Shown piece after piece: positions 1-8,165 of a DNA stretch of 35,561 nt (its first letter is position 1; every line of letters begins with the position of its first letter). This stretch comes from an uncultured Clostridium sp. (GTDB taxonomy: Bacteria > Bacillota > Clostridia > TANB77 > CAG-508): positions 1 through 35,561 of the forward strand of contig CAOKRC010000019.1 in the NCBI GenBank assembly GCA_948471035.1. Direction: 5' to 3'. The notes beneath the pieces are model-generated. The model had not been told where the DNA came from, ran no database searches, and saw nothing but the letters and a program-made list of their open reading frames with translations. Both the position numbers and the translations under genes were made by a program.

Positions 1-518
1 ACACACACGGGTATTTTATAGAAGATATAAAATGGAAAGAATTTTATATTAAAGATATATTTAATAATATTTGTAGAGGCAAAAGATTAAAAAAGGAAGA
101 TCATATAGAGGGAGATACACCATATGTATCATCTACTGCAATAAATAATGGTGTTGATGATTTTATAGGAAATATTGATGGAAAAAAGTTTGATAATTGT
201 TTGACTATAGCAAATAGTGGTTCAGTAGGTAGTACTTTTTATCATAAATATGAATTTATTGCGAGTGATCATGTAACTCAATTAAAAAATAGCGATTTTA
301 ATGAGGAAACATATCTGTTTTTAATAGCAGTTTTAAAAAATATAGGACAAAAATATAGTTTTAATAGAGAAATTAATGATACTAGAATTAAAAAAGAAAA
401 AATAATGTTACCAATAGATGATAAGGGAGAGCTCCATATTAAATTTATAAACGAATATATAAAAATTGTAAAACTAAAAATACTAAAGAATTATATAACC
501 TATAAAATAAAAAGTTAA
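1..518 (+). CDS. Restriction-modification specificity subunit, 3' end (partial)
   Basis: The reading frame is open from base 3 to the stop at 518 and enters from outside the window, so only about 171 C-terminal residues are visible. The sequence resembles the target-recognition domain of type I or type IIG specificity (S) subunits. It has a phrase like 'RGKRLKKEDHIEGDTPYVS' near the start, then a TAINNGVDDFIGN segment, an 'NCLTIANSGSVGSTFYH' block and a 'KYSFNREINDTRIKKEKI' block, all in the order usual for that domain. In the family this domain reads the DNA target and guides methylation and cleavage by partner subunits. A TTG at 201 is internal and is not a real start. The partner methylase and nuclease genes would lie to the left. 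The family call is from recognition of these motifs. Confidence 0.75.
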   Translation, partial: THGYFIEDIKWKEFYIKDIFNNICRGKRLKKEDHIEGDTPYVSSTAINNGVDDFIGNIDGKKFDNCLTIANSGSVGSTFYHKYEFIASDHVTQLKNSDFNEETYLFLIAVLKNIGQKYSFNREINDTRIKKEKIMLPIDDKGELHIKFINEYIKIVKLKILKNYITYKIKS

Positions 519-647
519 TTTAAAATAATAAACAGATGAAAGATAATAATGTAACTAATTTTATATGGCTATTTTTCTTTATTGATAATAATCTGACATC
601 AATAAACTAATAATTATAAGTAAATAAAAAATAAATGGAGAGTTTAT

Positions 648-920
648 ATGAAAATTAAATGTTTAATTTGTGGAGATATTATTGAATCCAAAAGTGTGCA
701 TAATTTAGTGTCTTGTAGATGTGAAAGTTGCCACATTGATGGTGGTAATGACTATTTACATTTTGGAGGCAATGATTTTAGTAAAATTTTAATTATTTTC
801 GATGATGGTACAGAAGTATTAGCAAATGATGAAGAAAATTATAAAAGAAAATATGAGGAGTGGGAAAATAATAAATATAGAAATATTAGTAATTTACCTT
901 TAAACAAAAGGACAGAATAG
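648..920 (+). CDS. Small zinc-ribbon protein (DUF7695-like)
   Basis: This 90-residue protein starts at an ATG seven bases after a GGAG ribosome binding site. Cysteines at residues 5 and 8 (CLIC) and at 23, 25 and 28 (CRCESC) could hold one zinc ion. They are followed by 'IDGGNDYLHFGGN', a phrase I associate with the DUF7695 family of small clostridial and bacillary proteins. The C-terminal third is charged and probably helical. No biochemical function is known to me. Its position between an RM subunit and an Abi-type cassette suggests it is cargo of the same mobile island, which is inference only. Confidence 0.65.
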   Translation: MKIKCLICGDIIESKSVHNLVSCRCESCHIDGGNDYLHFGGNDFSKILIIFDDGTEVLANDEENYKRKYEEWENNKYRNISNLPLNKRTE

Positions 921-938
921 AAGGCTAATTATAAACTT

Positions 939-981
939 AAAGTGCAATTTTTACATTTTTAAAGTGCAAAAATTGCACTTT
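939..981. terminator. Inverted repeat after the zinc-ribbon gene
   Basis: A perfect 14-bp inverted repeat (939-952 against 968-981) encloses a 15-base loop. The loop contains a third, direct copy of AAAGTGCA at 961. No long U-run follows, so termination is possible but weaker than at the next hairpin. Confidence 0.5.
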
Positions 982-1008
982 AAAATAACAAGTGATTATA
1001 ATAAAATA

Positions 1009-1060
1009 AAAAAATATCAATGTTTTTGAGAAAATATCTCAAAAACATTGATATTTTTTT
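1009..1060 (+). terminator. Strong intrinsic terminator
   Basis: A perfect 22-bp stem (1009-1030 against 1039-1060) around a 7-base loop ends in a U-run, and its foot is A/T rich on both sides, so it can work in both directions. It separates the zinc-ribbon gene from the AbiL-like operon. Confidence 0.8.
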
Positions 1061-1076
1061 AATTTTGGCATATAAT
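1048..1076 (+). promoter_or_regulatory. Sigma-A-type promoter of the AAA ATPase/RloB operon
   Basis: TTGATA at 1048-1053 and TATAAT at 1071-1076 are separated by 17 bases, and an AAAGGAGG ribosome binding site follows before the ATG at 1102. The -35 box lies inside the 3' arm of the preceding terminator. Confidence 0.6.
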
Positions 1077-1101
1077 ATATAAAGTAAAGGAGGATTTTAA
1101 A

Positions 1102-2340
1102 ATGTTAATAAGATTTAGTTTTAAAAATTTCAAATCATTTAAAGACGAAAATTGTTTAGATATGGAAGCAACATCATTAAAAGAACACGAATACAATGTA
1201 GCTAAAATAGACAATGGTGAATATTTAAAAGTATCTGCAATTTATGGTGCTAATGCTAGTGGAAAAACTAATGTATTACAAGCTTTTGATTATATGAAAA
1301 AAAGAATACTAGTAAGTGATGACTCTAAAAAGAATTCTCCAATAGATGAAGAAAATATATATAGTTTTATGATAAATGATGAACCAATTGCTTTAGAAGT
1401 AGAAATCCTAGCAAAAAATAATAAGATATATAAATATGGATTTGAGGTTTTAAAAAATAAAATAGTTTCAGAGTGGCTATTTGAGAAAAGAGTAAATAAA
1501 TTTTATTCTATTTTTGAGAGAAATAATAATAATGTTCAAATTATGAAAGTTAAAAATAAATTATTTGATTTAACAAATGTAGATGATACAAGTTTGTTTT
1601 TAAAGTCATTTAGATCAATAGATAAAAGCAATGAAGACTTTGGTAATGTATATGACTGGTTTGTAAATAGCACATATTTGGACTTAGGTAATCCTAATTT
1701 TGAAAGGTTTATTAATAATAGAATTTCATTAAAAATATTAAGCGATGAAAATTATAGAAAAGAACTGTTAAAATTTATAAAGACATTTGATTCTGGAATT
1801 GAAGAAATAAAAACAACCCCAGACTCAATTGAAGCAGTAAAAAGTAATAATGGAATAATAGACATTGAAGTTATTCATAAAGGAGAAAATGGAGAATTAA
1901 AAGCATTACCATTTTATTTAGAATCTAATGGTACTAGAAAAATGTTCCACTTATTTGATTTCTTTATGGATGCATTAAAAAATGGAATGGTATTATTTAT
2001 CGATGAATTAGATGCAAAACTGCATCCTTTATTAACAAGATATATAATTAATTTATTCCATAATAGTGAAACAAATAAAGGCAATGGACAGTTAATATAT
2101 TCAACACATGATACAGTAAACTTAAATAAGGAAACATTTAGAAGAGATGAAATATGGTTTGCAGAAAAAGATAAAGATGGTATTTCCGAAATATATGCAT
2201 TGTCTGATTATATACTAGAAGATGATAAAAATGTAGGTAAAAAAGTAAGAAATGATGCAACATACAATAAAGACTATTTAACTGGAAGATATGGTGCTAT
2301 TCCAGTATTAGAAGAATTTGATATAGATTATGAAAAATAA
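1102..2340 (+). CDS. AAA family ATPase, AbiLi/RloA-like (defence)
   Basis: This 412-residue protein starts with the 'IRFSFKNFKSFKDE' opening typical of OLD/AbiL-like ABC-type ATPases. Walker A is GANASGKT at residues 49-56, Walker B with the catalytic glutamate is LFIDELD at 298-304, and a switch histidine sits in STHDT near residue 336. The length fits the single-ATPase members of this family. The stop overlaps the start of the RloB-like gene by 11 bases, which indicates translational coupling. AbiLi plus AbiLii pairs are known abortive-infection cassettes. The likely role is an ATP-dependent sensor that controls the downstream TOPRIM-like effector. The exact trigger cannot be read from the sequence. 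Confidence 0.85.
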   Translation: MLIRFSFKNFKSFKDENCLDMEATSLKEHEYNVAKIDNGEYLKVSAIYGANASGKTNVLQAFDYMKKRILVSDDSKKNSPIDEENIYSFMINDEPIALEVEILAKNNKIYKYGFEVLKNKIVSEWLFEKRVNKFYSIFERNNNNVQIMKVKNKLFDLTNVDDTSLFLKSFRSIDKSNEDFGNVYDWFVNSTYLDLGNPNFERFINNRISLKILSDENYRKELLKFIKTFDSGIEEIKTTPDSIEAVKSNNGIIDIEVIHKGENGELKALPFYLESNGTRKMFHLFDFFMDALKNGMVLFIDELDAKLHPLLTRYIINLFHNSETNKGNGQLIYSTHDTVNLNKETFRRDEIWFAEKDKDGISEIYALSDYILEDDKNVGKKVRNDATYNKDYLTGRYGAIPVLEEFDIDYEK

Positions 2341-2971
2341 TAATATTTCAAGAAAAGATAGATTAAAAAGTAAAAGGCAAGCACCAGCCAATTACTTGAT
2401 TGTATGCGAAGGAAAGAAAACAGAGCCTAATTATTTTAATGGACTAAAAAGAAAAATTAATGAAAAGTATGGGAATAAGGTAGATGTTTTAATTCCGAAT
2501 ATTGATGTAAAAGGTACAGGAATGAATACAACATCTCTAGTAAAATATACTCAAAAAACAGTTAACCATGCAAATAAGGTATATGGACAAGTTTGGGTAG
2601 TATTTGACAAAGATGATTATAATGATGAACAATTTAATTTGGCAATAGATAATTGTAATTATAATGTAGCTTGGTCTAATCCTAATTTTGAACTTTGGTT
2701 GTTAGCACATTTTAAGAAAGTAAATAGATATGTTTCAAAAGATGATGTGTTACAAGAACTTAGCAAAGAATTTCAGAAAAATGGTTTAGGTGATTATACT
2801 AAAAACGATATAAATATATTTGATAAGGTTACAAGTGAAGGAAAATTACATACTGCAATAAAAAATTGCGAATTTATGGAAGAATTAAACAAAGATGGAC
2901 AAGCATCACAAAGAAATCCAATGACTAAAGTATATAAAATAGTCGATGGATTAAAAGAATATTTAGAATAA
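2330..2971 (+). CDS. RloB/AbiLii family TOPRIM-like protein (defence effector)
   Basis: This 213-residue protein carries the RloB signature: VCEGKKTEPNYF at residues 25-36, VFDKDD at 91-96 and SNPNFELWLLAHF from 116. The first glutamate and the DxDD acidic cluster match the metal-binding arrangement of TOPRIM nucleases, so a nuclease role is likely by family. The ATG at 2330 lies inside the end of the ATPase gene, which is a coupled start. Together the two genes form a complete two-gene AbiL-type anti-phage cassette with its own promoter. A lysine- and arginine-rich N-terminus (residues 1-19) could bind nucleic acid. The call is strong for the family and moderate for the activity. Confidence 0.85.
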   Translation: MKNNNISRKDRLKSKRQAPANYLIVCEGKKTEPNYFNGLKRKINEKYGNKVDVLIPNIDVKGTGMNTTSLVKYTQKTVNHANKVYGQVWVVFDKDDYNDEQFNLAIDNCNYNVAWSNPNFELWLLAHFKKVNRYVSKDDVLQELSKEFQKNGLGDYTKNDINIFDKVTSEGKLHTAIKNCEFMEELNKDGQASQRNPMTKVYKIVDGLKEYLE

Positions 2972-2989
2972 ATTTTACGAAAGAAAAGC

Positions 2990-3031
2990 AAAGTATGAGA
3001 GTAATTAAAAGTTACAGGATTATTTTGCTTT
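2990..3031 (+). terminator. Possible terminator of the AbiL-like operon
   Basis: AAAGCAAAGTAT and ATTTTGCTTT can pair over a long loop and are followed by a U-run. The stem is weak. Confidence 0.35.
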
Positions 3032-3125
3032 TTTTGATAATAAATTGCAAATTTCGACAAATTATTTAACAAGGAAGTAATATAATATTAAAATAATAAT
3101 ATATGTTGTAAAAGGAGTCAAGCAA

Positions 3126-5474
3126 ATGAATATTGTAGAAAAAGGAGTAAAAGTAGATTTTCATATACACTCTATTGCATCTAAGCATAAGGAAGAATTG
3201 GGGAAAGTTGAAGATTCAACAATTGATAACATAGATGTGTTAATAAAAAATTTAAATGATAGACAAGTTAATATGTGTTCCATTTCTGACCATGACAATT
3301 TTGATATAAATATTTATAGAGCTTTAAAGAAGCAAGAAAACAAGGGAACTATAAAGAAAGTTTTACCAGCAGTAGAATTTTCGGTAAAATATGATTCAAA
3401 AGTAATACATATTATTACAATTTTTGAAGATAATGATGACATGAAATTAGAGAATATTAAAAAACTTATATTTGATAGCCAAAAAGATACTCCATTATAT
3501 GATCAAGAAAAGTCATTTTCAGAAGAAAAATTTTTAGAGATATTAAAGAAAATAGATTTAAACGTGGTCATGATTGCACATCAAAAAGAAAGTTTAACAA
3601 GTAAGAAAACGAGAAATAATGATGTTATGTCTTTGGGAAAAGAAAAATTCAACGAATTAGTATTTATAGATTATTTTGAATCTTTTGAATTTAAAAATAA
3701 AAGAAATGAAATATTTAATAAATATTATATAGAAAATAATCAAGAAAATTTAAATAGTGAAGATTTAAGATTTATTACTGGAAGTGATTGTCATAAATGG
3801 AGTGAGTACCCAATAGAAGATGAAAGTTTTTCATTTACTTATTTAAAATGTTTGCCAACATTTAGAGGTTTGGCAATGGCAATTACAAATACAAAAAGGA
3901 TAAAGCTAGTAAATAGTTTCTTTTCAAATAGTGATAATAAAGTTGATAACATAAAGATTTCGATTAATGGGGAGGAAAAAGATATACCTTTATCAAGAGG
4001 AATAAATGCAATTATAGGAGATAATTCCATAGGAAAATCATTATTACTTCATAAAATAACTAATTATGAATACTTAAAAGATTCGAGAATAGAAAATAAA
4101 TATGAGGAGTATTTAAACAAAAATAATATTCAACTTAGTACATCTATTTCACAAGATAAAATATATAGAGTGGATAAACAGGGAGCAGTAAGGGAAATGT
4201 TTGAGAAAAGAACCTTTAATGTGAATGGATTTTTAAATGAATATTTTCCCCCAGTACCTAATGTTGAAAAATATAAGACTAAGGTAAAAGATGAAATACA
4301 GAGATACATACAAGCCATAAAGGATAATTATGACTATAGAGAAAATGAAAAGAAAGTATCTAGTTTTTATATAAAATATTTTGAAGAAAATGCAAAATCA
4401 TTAAATGTTCAAAAAAGCAAAAAGAATTTTAAGGCTAAAATTCAAAAATTAAATAATATTATAGCTGAATTCGAAGATATTAATTTTAAACTAGATAAAT
4501 TAATTAAAAATAAAGATATTTTTGAAGATGATGTTAAATTATTAGAAGAACAGAAGAAGATTTATTATAACTTGATAGATAAGTATAAAAATGAAATAAA
4601 AAAATGGAAATTTGAAAATAGAAAGATTAAAATTGTAAATGATTGTTTAGGAAAATTATCACAGAAACTACAAAAATCTAAAACTGATAATACAAAAGCA
4701 ATAGAAAATTACGAAAATACATTAGAAACATTTGAAGATAATATAGTAAATTTATATTTGCAGTCAAAAAAAGAAAGAGTATATACTGCTAATATAATAA
4801 ATGAAAAAATTCCTATAGAATACAACAATGTTGGTAAATATAGATTTATTAATAAATGTGATGTTGAAGAAATATCAAATGATTATATTATAAAAAGTAT
4901 TAAGAAGTTATTAGGTAAAAAAATCAAAGATATAAATACTTTGATAGAAGATAATATATCAGAAAAAATAGAGGGGGAAGATTTTTACGAAAAATTAGAT
5001 AATTTAGAAAAAGAAATATATAAAAAGATTGAAGCAGATTTTAAGTATAAGCCTATAATAAATAATTTAGAAGATAAAGATATTACTAAAGAATTGTCAG
5101 CAGGATTTAATTCGAAGATATATTTTGACATACTATCAGAACAAAACCAAAAAGATGGTATATATATAATAGATCAACCCGAGGATGATGTATCACAAAA
5201 ATCAATTAAAGAGTACTTATTAGAAGATTTTTATAATATGAGCCAAAATAGGCAAATTATTCTAGTAACACATAATCCACAATTTGTTGTAAATTTAGAT
5301 GTTGATAATGTCATTTATTTAGGAAAGAATGAGAATAATGAGATTATAATACAAAGTGGAGCACTAGAGTACTTTAATGAAGATTATGATGTGTTAAAAA
5401 TTGTAGCAGATAATATAGATGGAGGAATTAGTTCTATTAATGAAAGGTGGAAAAGATATGAAAAGAATATATAA
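3126..5474 (+). CDS. PHP-domain/ABC-ATPase fusion, TrlF-like (defence candidate)
   Basis: This 782-residue protein joins two modules. The N-terminal PHP metal-hydrolase domain shows DFHIHS (His13, His15), SDHD (55-57), VEF (Glu84), a later AHQKES and 'GSDCHKW', the usual order of metal ligands. The second module is an SMC/ABC-like ATPase with Walker A GDNSIGKS (298-305), a long charged coiled-coil middle, Walker B YIIDQPEDD (Asp683) and a switch histidine in THNPQ (716). NCBI names similar proteins the TrlF family. By analogy with RloC-type proteins, an ATPase may control a nuclease or phosphoesterase domain. A GGAG site precedes the ATG. It lies beside two other defence genes, and the substrate is unknown. 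Confidence 0.75.
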   Translation: MNIVEKGVKVDFHIHSIASKHKEELGKVEDSTIDNIDVLIKNLNDRQVNMCSISDHDNFDINIYRALKKQENKGTIKKVLPAVEFSVKYDSKVIHIITIFEDNDDMKLENIKKLIFDSQKDTPLYDQEKSFSEEKFLEILKKIDLNVVMIAHQKESLTSKKTRNNDVMSLGKEKFNELVFIDYFESFEFKNKRNEIFNKYYIENNQENLNSEDLRFITGSDCHKWSEYPIEDESFSFTYLKCLPTFRGLAMAITNTKRIKLVNSFFSNSDNKVDNIKISINGEEKDIPLSRGINAIIGDNSIGKSLLLHKITNYEYLKDSRIENKYEEYLNKNNIQLSTSISQDKIYRVDKQGAVREMFEKRTFNVNGFLNEYFPPVPNVEKYKTKVKDEIQRYIQAIKDNYDYRENEKKVSSFYIKYFEENAKSLNVQKSKKNFKAKIQKLNNIIAEFEDINFKLDKLIKNKDIFEDDVKLLEEQKKIYYNLIDKYKNEIKKWKFENRKIKIVNDCLGKLSQKLQKSKTDNTKAIENYENTLETFEDNIVNLYLQSKKERVYTANIINEKIPIEYNNVGKYRFINKCDVEEISNDYIIKSIKKLLGKKIKDINTLIEDNISEKIEGEDFYEKLDNLEKEIYKKIEADFKYKPIINNLEDKDITKELSAGFNSKIYFDILSEQNQKDGIYIIDQPEDDVSQKSIKEYLLEDFYNMSQNRQIILVTHNPQFVVNLDVDNVIYLGKNENNEIIIQSGALEYFNEDYDVLKIVADNIDGGISSINERWKRYEKNI

Positions 5475-5733
5475 TTTTGAAGAAAATGATGAAACATATG
5501 TAATATTTTTGGAAGAAACAGAGGTATATACAATTAATAAGGATAATCTAAAGGTAGATGGAACTAAATTTTATGAAACTTTTTTTAGCGAATACTCTAT
5601 TGGCGATAGCATAGAGTTAAAAAAAGGTAATAGTGTCAAGAATAGCAATAAATTATCAATTGCTGTCTATGATACTATAAGCAAATTACTAAATGAAATA
5701 ATTCAAAAAATAGATGAAGAAAAGGAAGATTAA
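5458..5733 (+). CDS. Small acidic partner of the PHP-ATPase, unknown function
   Basis: This 91-residue protein was given the start ATG at 5458 because AAAGGTGG lies at a good distance upstream; the earlier in-frame ATG at 5419 has no such site. The start overlaps the end of the PHP-ATPase by 17 bases, so the two are probably coupled. The sequence is mixed beta then helix ('RIYNFEENDETYVIFLEET', later a 'LSIAVYDTISKLLNEII' helix) and ends in acidic residues. I do not recognise the family. An accessory or immunity-like partner is a guess from the overlap only. Confidence 0.7.
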   Translation: MKRIYNFEENDETYVIFLEETEVYTINKDNLKVDGTKFYETFFSEYSIGDSIELKKGNSVKNSNKLSIAVYDTISKLLNEIIQKIDEEKED

Positions 5734-5736
5734 GCA

Positions 5737-5760
5737 AAAGGCGAGAATTAACTCGCCTTT
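5737..5760. terminator. Bidirectional terminator between convergent genes
   Basis: AAAGGCGAG (5737-5745) pairs with CTCGCCTTT (5752-5760) around a six-base loop, between the convergent genes ending at 5733 and 5765. Confidence 0.8.
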
Positions 5761-5764
5761 GAAC

Positions 5765-6058
5765 TTATTCTCCCAAACATCCACCAATCAACTGTACCCC
5801 ATCACAAAACCCATTTCTATAATACTTCTCATTCCAATAACAAATATAATCAAAAAAATTATCATCAAGTTGTTTCAACTGTATCTCAACGTACTTTTTA
5901 TTCTGATTAGGAACATTTCTCAAAATCCTTTCAGAAATCTCCTCAAAACAAATAAAATGCTTTTTATCCTCTACACAAGTAAGACTAGCAATAGTATCTT
6001 CTCTAAAATCTAACCAATCTTTCAAAATATCATCATTAACCTCTTTTAAATTACTCAT
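5765..6058 (-). CDS. Small DUF6809-like protein
   Basis: This 97-residue protein has a GGAGGT site just upstream of its ATG. The N-terminal half is helical and acidic. The C-terminal end 'YWNEKYYRNGFCDGVQL' matches the end of the protein at 34993-35286 ('YYNKKYYKQGFQDAMEM'), so the two are distant paralogues. I associate this C-terminal motif with the DUF6809 family of small clostridial proteins. No function is known to me. It is the last gene before the tRNA-like fragment that may mark the island edge. Confidence 0.6.
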   Translation of the reverse strand: MSNLKEVNDDILKDWLDFREDTIASLTCVEDKKHFICFEEISERILRNVPNQNKKYVEIQLKQLDDNFFDYICYWNEKYYRNGFCDGVQLIGGCLGE

Positions 6059-6179
6059 AAAAATCTACCTCCAAAAATTAAAAATTTTTCATTTTCAAAA
6101 ATGCACCTACAAGAGCCAAATCTCTAAGAACAGACGTACCAACTAAGGAATACAAAATTTTCTTCAAAAATTTTGCATA

Positions 6180-6214
6180 CTTAGGCTGTAACAAACAAGT
6201 TTTAACAGCCTAAG
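6180..6214. repeat. Inverted repeat in a 449-base gene-free stretch
   Basis: CTTAGGCTGT (6180-6189) pairs with ACAGCCTAAG (6205-6214). A tandem 11-base repeat of AATTGGGTAA follows at about 6216-6236. The whole stretch from 6059 to 6507 holds no convincing gene. Besides these repeats it contains only the tRNA-like fragment and the promoter region of the next gene. Such repeats are common at attachment sites of tyrosine-recombinase elements. Confidence 0.45.
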
Positions 6215-6356
6215 CAATTGGGTAAAAATTGGGTAATATCCTTTCCAAAAATGTCCTAAAAATGCACAAATATTCCATAAGTCAAAACTCTTGTAAACAC
6301 CTAAATACCAACAAAAACTCTAATTTTCACAAACCCACAAAAACCGTTCAAGTCTC

Positions 6357-6374
6357 GCTCATAACCCGAAGGTC
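6357..6374 (+). other. Initiator tRNA-Met fragment, possible attachment-site scar
   Basis: The 18 bases GCTCATAACCCGAAGGTC are identical, as I remember the sequence, to the anticodon loop, 3' anticodon stem and variable loop of bacterial initiator tRNA-Met. The flanking bases do not rebuild a tRNA: the 5' stem is unmatched and the T arm is not recognisable. A displaced tRNA fragment at the far end of an integrated element is the usual mark of attR, and the orientation fits an element lying to the left. Chance similarity or a decayed tRNA is the alternative. Confidence 0.4.
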
Positions 6375-6507
6375 ATATTCATTTTCGAAAATCCCTTATT
6401 TCCTATTCAAATCTTCTCCAACAAATGATATAATAACTAATAATAGTTAAATATAAAAGTATTAGCATTAAGTTTTAATGAAACTATAGCTAGAAGGAGG
6501 AAATCAA

Positions 6508-6858
6508 ATGAAAAACATATTTATAGAATATCCAAAATGCTCAACATGTAAAAAAGCAAAAAAATGGTTAGAAGAAAATAAAATAAACTTTATAGAAAGA
6601 AACATAGTTACTGAAACACCAACAATAGGGGAACTAACTGAATGGATAAAAACGAGTGGACAAGAAATAAAAAAATGGTTTAACACAAGTGGACTAAAAT
6701 ATAAAGAATTAAACTTAAAAGAAAAACTATCAACTATGACAGATAAAGAAAAAATAGAACTACTAGCAAGTGATGGAATGCTTATAAAAAGACCAATATT
6801 AATATCAGAAAAAGGAATTTTTATAGGATTTAAAGAAGAAATATGGAAAGCACTATAA
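6508..6858 (+). CDS. ArsC/Spx-family thioredoxin-fold protein
   Basis: This 116-residue protein begins 'MKNIFIEYPKCSTCKKAKKW' with the redox pair Cys11-xx-Cys14, and ends with the 'LIKRPILI' motif typical of the arsenate reductase/Spx superfamily. The length matches the usual 110-130 residues. Members are either thiol reductases or Spx-type RNA-polymerase-binding regulators, and the sequence alone does not separate these. A strong AAGGAGGA site precedes the ATG. The YjbR-like gene begins 31 bases after the stop, and the two probably share a transcript. Confidence 0.85.
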   Translation: MKNIFIEYPKCSTCKKAKKWLEENKINFIERNIVTETPTIGELTEWIKTSGQEIKKWFNTSGLKYKELNLKEKLSTMTDKEKIELLASDGMLIKRPILISEKGIFIGFKEEIWKAL

Positions 6859-6889
6859 TCTAAAAATATAAAAAATATTAGGAGAAAAA

Positions 6890-7222
6890 ATGATAAAGCG
6901 AGAAAAAATAATTAACTACATAAAAGAAAAATATGATGCAAATCCAGAATACTTATGGGATGATACTCCAGATGCAGCAATATTTAGGCACAGTAACAAT
7001 AAAAAATGGTTTGCATTAATAATGAATGTAAAAAACGAGGAATACATAAATGTAAAAACAAATACTGACTATTCCGATCTATTAAGAAATACATATGATT
7101 ATATAATACCTGCATACCATATGAACAAAGAACATTGGAATACAGTAATTATCAGTAAAGATGTAAACGAAACATTACTATATGAACTGATAGACCAAAG
7201 TTATGAATTAACCAAAAAATGA
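6890..7222 (+). CDS. MmcQ/YjbR family protein
   Basis: This 110-residue protein matches the MmcQ/YjbR fold (double-wing DNA-binding-like). It has 'PEYLWDDTPDAAIFRH', 'NKKWFALIM', 'PAYHMNKEHWNTV' and a terminal 'ELIDQSYELT' helix, in the standard order and length. The molecular role of the family is unsettled, and DNA binding is presumed from the fold. It follows the ArsC/Spx-like gene by 31 bases with an AGGAG site. Confidence 0.85.
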   Translation: MIKREKIINYIKEKYDANPEYLWDDTPDAAIFRHSNNKKWFALIMNVKNEEYINVKTNTDYSDLLRNTYDYIIPAYHMNKEHWNTVIISKDVNETLLYELIDQSYELTKK

Positions 7223-7316
7223 CTTTATCAAGTAAATGAGGATTTACTCTACAATTCAAAGTTAACTATGCTAGTCTAAAAATAATAGAGAAAAGGTCAA
7301 GTTACTTAATGGGGCT

Positions 7317-7334
7317 GTCGTGCATAAGCACGAC
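7317..7334. repeat. GC-richer hairpin in the 7223-7410 spacer
   Basis: GTCGTGC and GCACGAC pair around a four-base loop, inside a short segment (about 7309-7345) that is clearly less A+T rich than its surroundings. It could be a relic of an insertion sequence or a structured RNA. I see nothing else in this spacer. Confidence 0.35.
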
Positions 7335-7368
7335 TGGAGGTTCTTTAAAACAATTTATATTATAGGCT

Positions 7369-7425
7369 GAACAAAAGAAATAATAGCTGACTAAAAAGTA
7401 TAGCCAGCTATTATTTCTTTTGTTC
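7369..7425 (-). terminator. Terminator overlapping the tetR stop
   Basis: A perfect 21-bp inverted repeat (7369-7389 against 7405-7425) covers the last codons of the TetR gene, so the stem both encodes the C-terminus and ends the transcript. Confidence 0.75.
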
Positions 7426-8016
7426 TAGCATATTTCTAATAGTATCATACAAATAAGGTTTATACTCATTAATAGGTAAAGGTTCATTATATAAAATAGA
7501 ATTAAAACATGTTGAACTCACAAGTTCAATAATCATAAACAAAGTAACTTCTGGGTTATCTAATTTAATTCCATTATCTTCGATACCTTTTAAAAACAAT
7601 TTATAAACACTATCTTCTTCATCACCACTATCTTCATATATCTTAATAACAGTTTTACTATAAATACCCCAAGATAAATTTTTCGAAATAAACTTCAAAA
7701 GCAAAGGAGCTTTAGCTAATTCATCAATAACATAATTTATAATAAAAATAACTTGATCAGATAAATTAGCAATGTAATTTTTTCTAAGTTCATATAAAGC
7801 GTCATTAAATAGTCTATGAGATTTTTTAGCAATTAAAATATCCCTAATTTCATATTTATCTTTAAAATACAAATAAAAAGTACCTTTGGCAACATTTGCA
7901 TTATCTACAATTTCTTGAATAGAAGTATCTTTAATACCTTTTTCGGTAAATAGCTTAAAAGCAGTATTAAGAAGTCTTAATTCTTTATTTTCATCTAAAT
8001 CTCCATTTTTCACCAT
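7411..8016 (-). CDS. TetR family transcriptional repressor of the MMPL cluster
   Basis: This 201-residue protein has an N-terminal helix-turn-helix in the TetR pattern: 'LLNTAFKLFTEKGIKDTS', 'IQEIVDNANVAKGTFYLYF' and 'KDKYEIRDIL' (about residues 14-60). A variable all-helical ligand domain follows. It is divergent from the MMPL transporter, and the 150-base region between them holds three copies of a 13-bp palindrome, two over -35 boxes. The natural reading is autorepression plus repression of the efflux genes, with a small molecule or lipid as inducer. The inducer is unknown. Confidence 0.9.
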   Translation of the reverse strand: MVKNGDLDENKELRLLNTAFKLFTEKGIKDTSIQEIVDNANVAKGTFYLYFKDKYEIRDILIAKKSHRLFNDALYELRKNYIANLSDQVIFIINYVIDELAKAPLLLKFISKNLSWGIYSKTVIKIYEDSGDEEDSVYKLFLKGIEDNGIKLDNPEVTLFMIIELVSSTCFNSILYNEPLPINEYKPYLYDTIRNMLEQKK

Positions 8017-8047
8017 ATATCACCTTAATATAATTATTGCATAAATT

Positions 8048-8145
8048 AGACGAGCGGTCAATAACAAAAATTAAAAAAATATTGAAAAAACATATTGACC
8101 ATTGGTCACAATTGGAGTATAATACCATATAATGACTAATGGTCA
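8048..8145. promoter_or_regulatory. Divergent promoters with three TetR-type operators
   Basis: Operators of the form NGACNANNGGTCA occur at 8048-8060, 8096-8108 (TGACCATTGGTCA) and 8133-8145 (TGACTAATGGTCA). On the plus strand TTGACC (8095-8100), a 17-base spacer and TATAAT (8118-8123) form a near-consensus promoter for the transporter, with the -35 inside operator 2. On the minus strand a TTGACC inside operator 1 serves the regulator gene. Operator 3 lies downstream of the -10. Confidence 0.8.
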
Positions 8146-8165
8146 GTAAAGAAAGGAGAGGTATT

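Noticed and set aside
5714-6013. A 99-codon plus-strand frame opposite the minus-strand gene
   Set aside because: It is the shadow of the 5765-6058 gene, which has a GGAGGT site and a paralogue.
6229-6450. A 73-codon plus-strand frame in the island-edge spacer
   Set aside because: It has no ribosome site, no recognisable domain and overlaps the repeat and tRNA-like fragment.
8139-8165. ATG at 8139 as start of the MMPL gene
   Set aside because: It lies inside operator 3 without a ribosome site; ATG 8166 has AAAGGAGAGG upstream.
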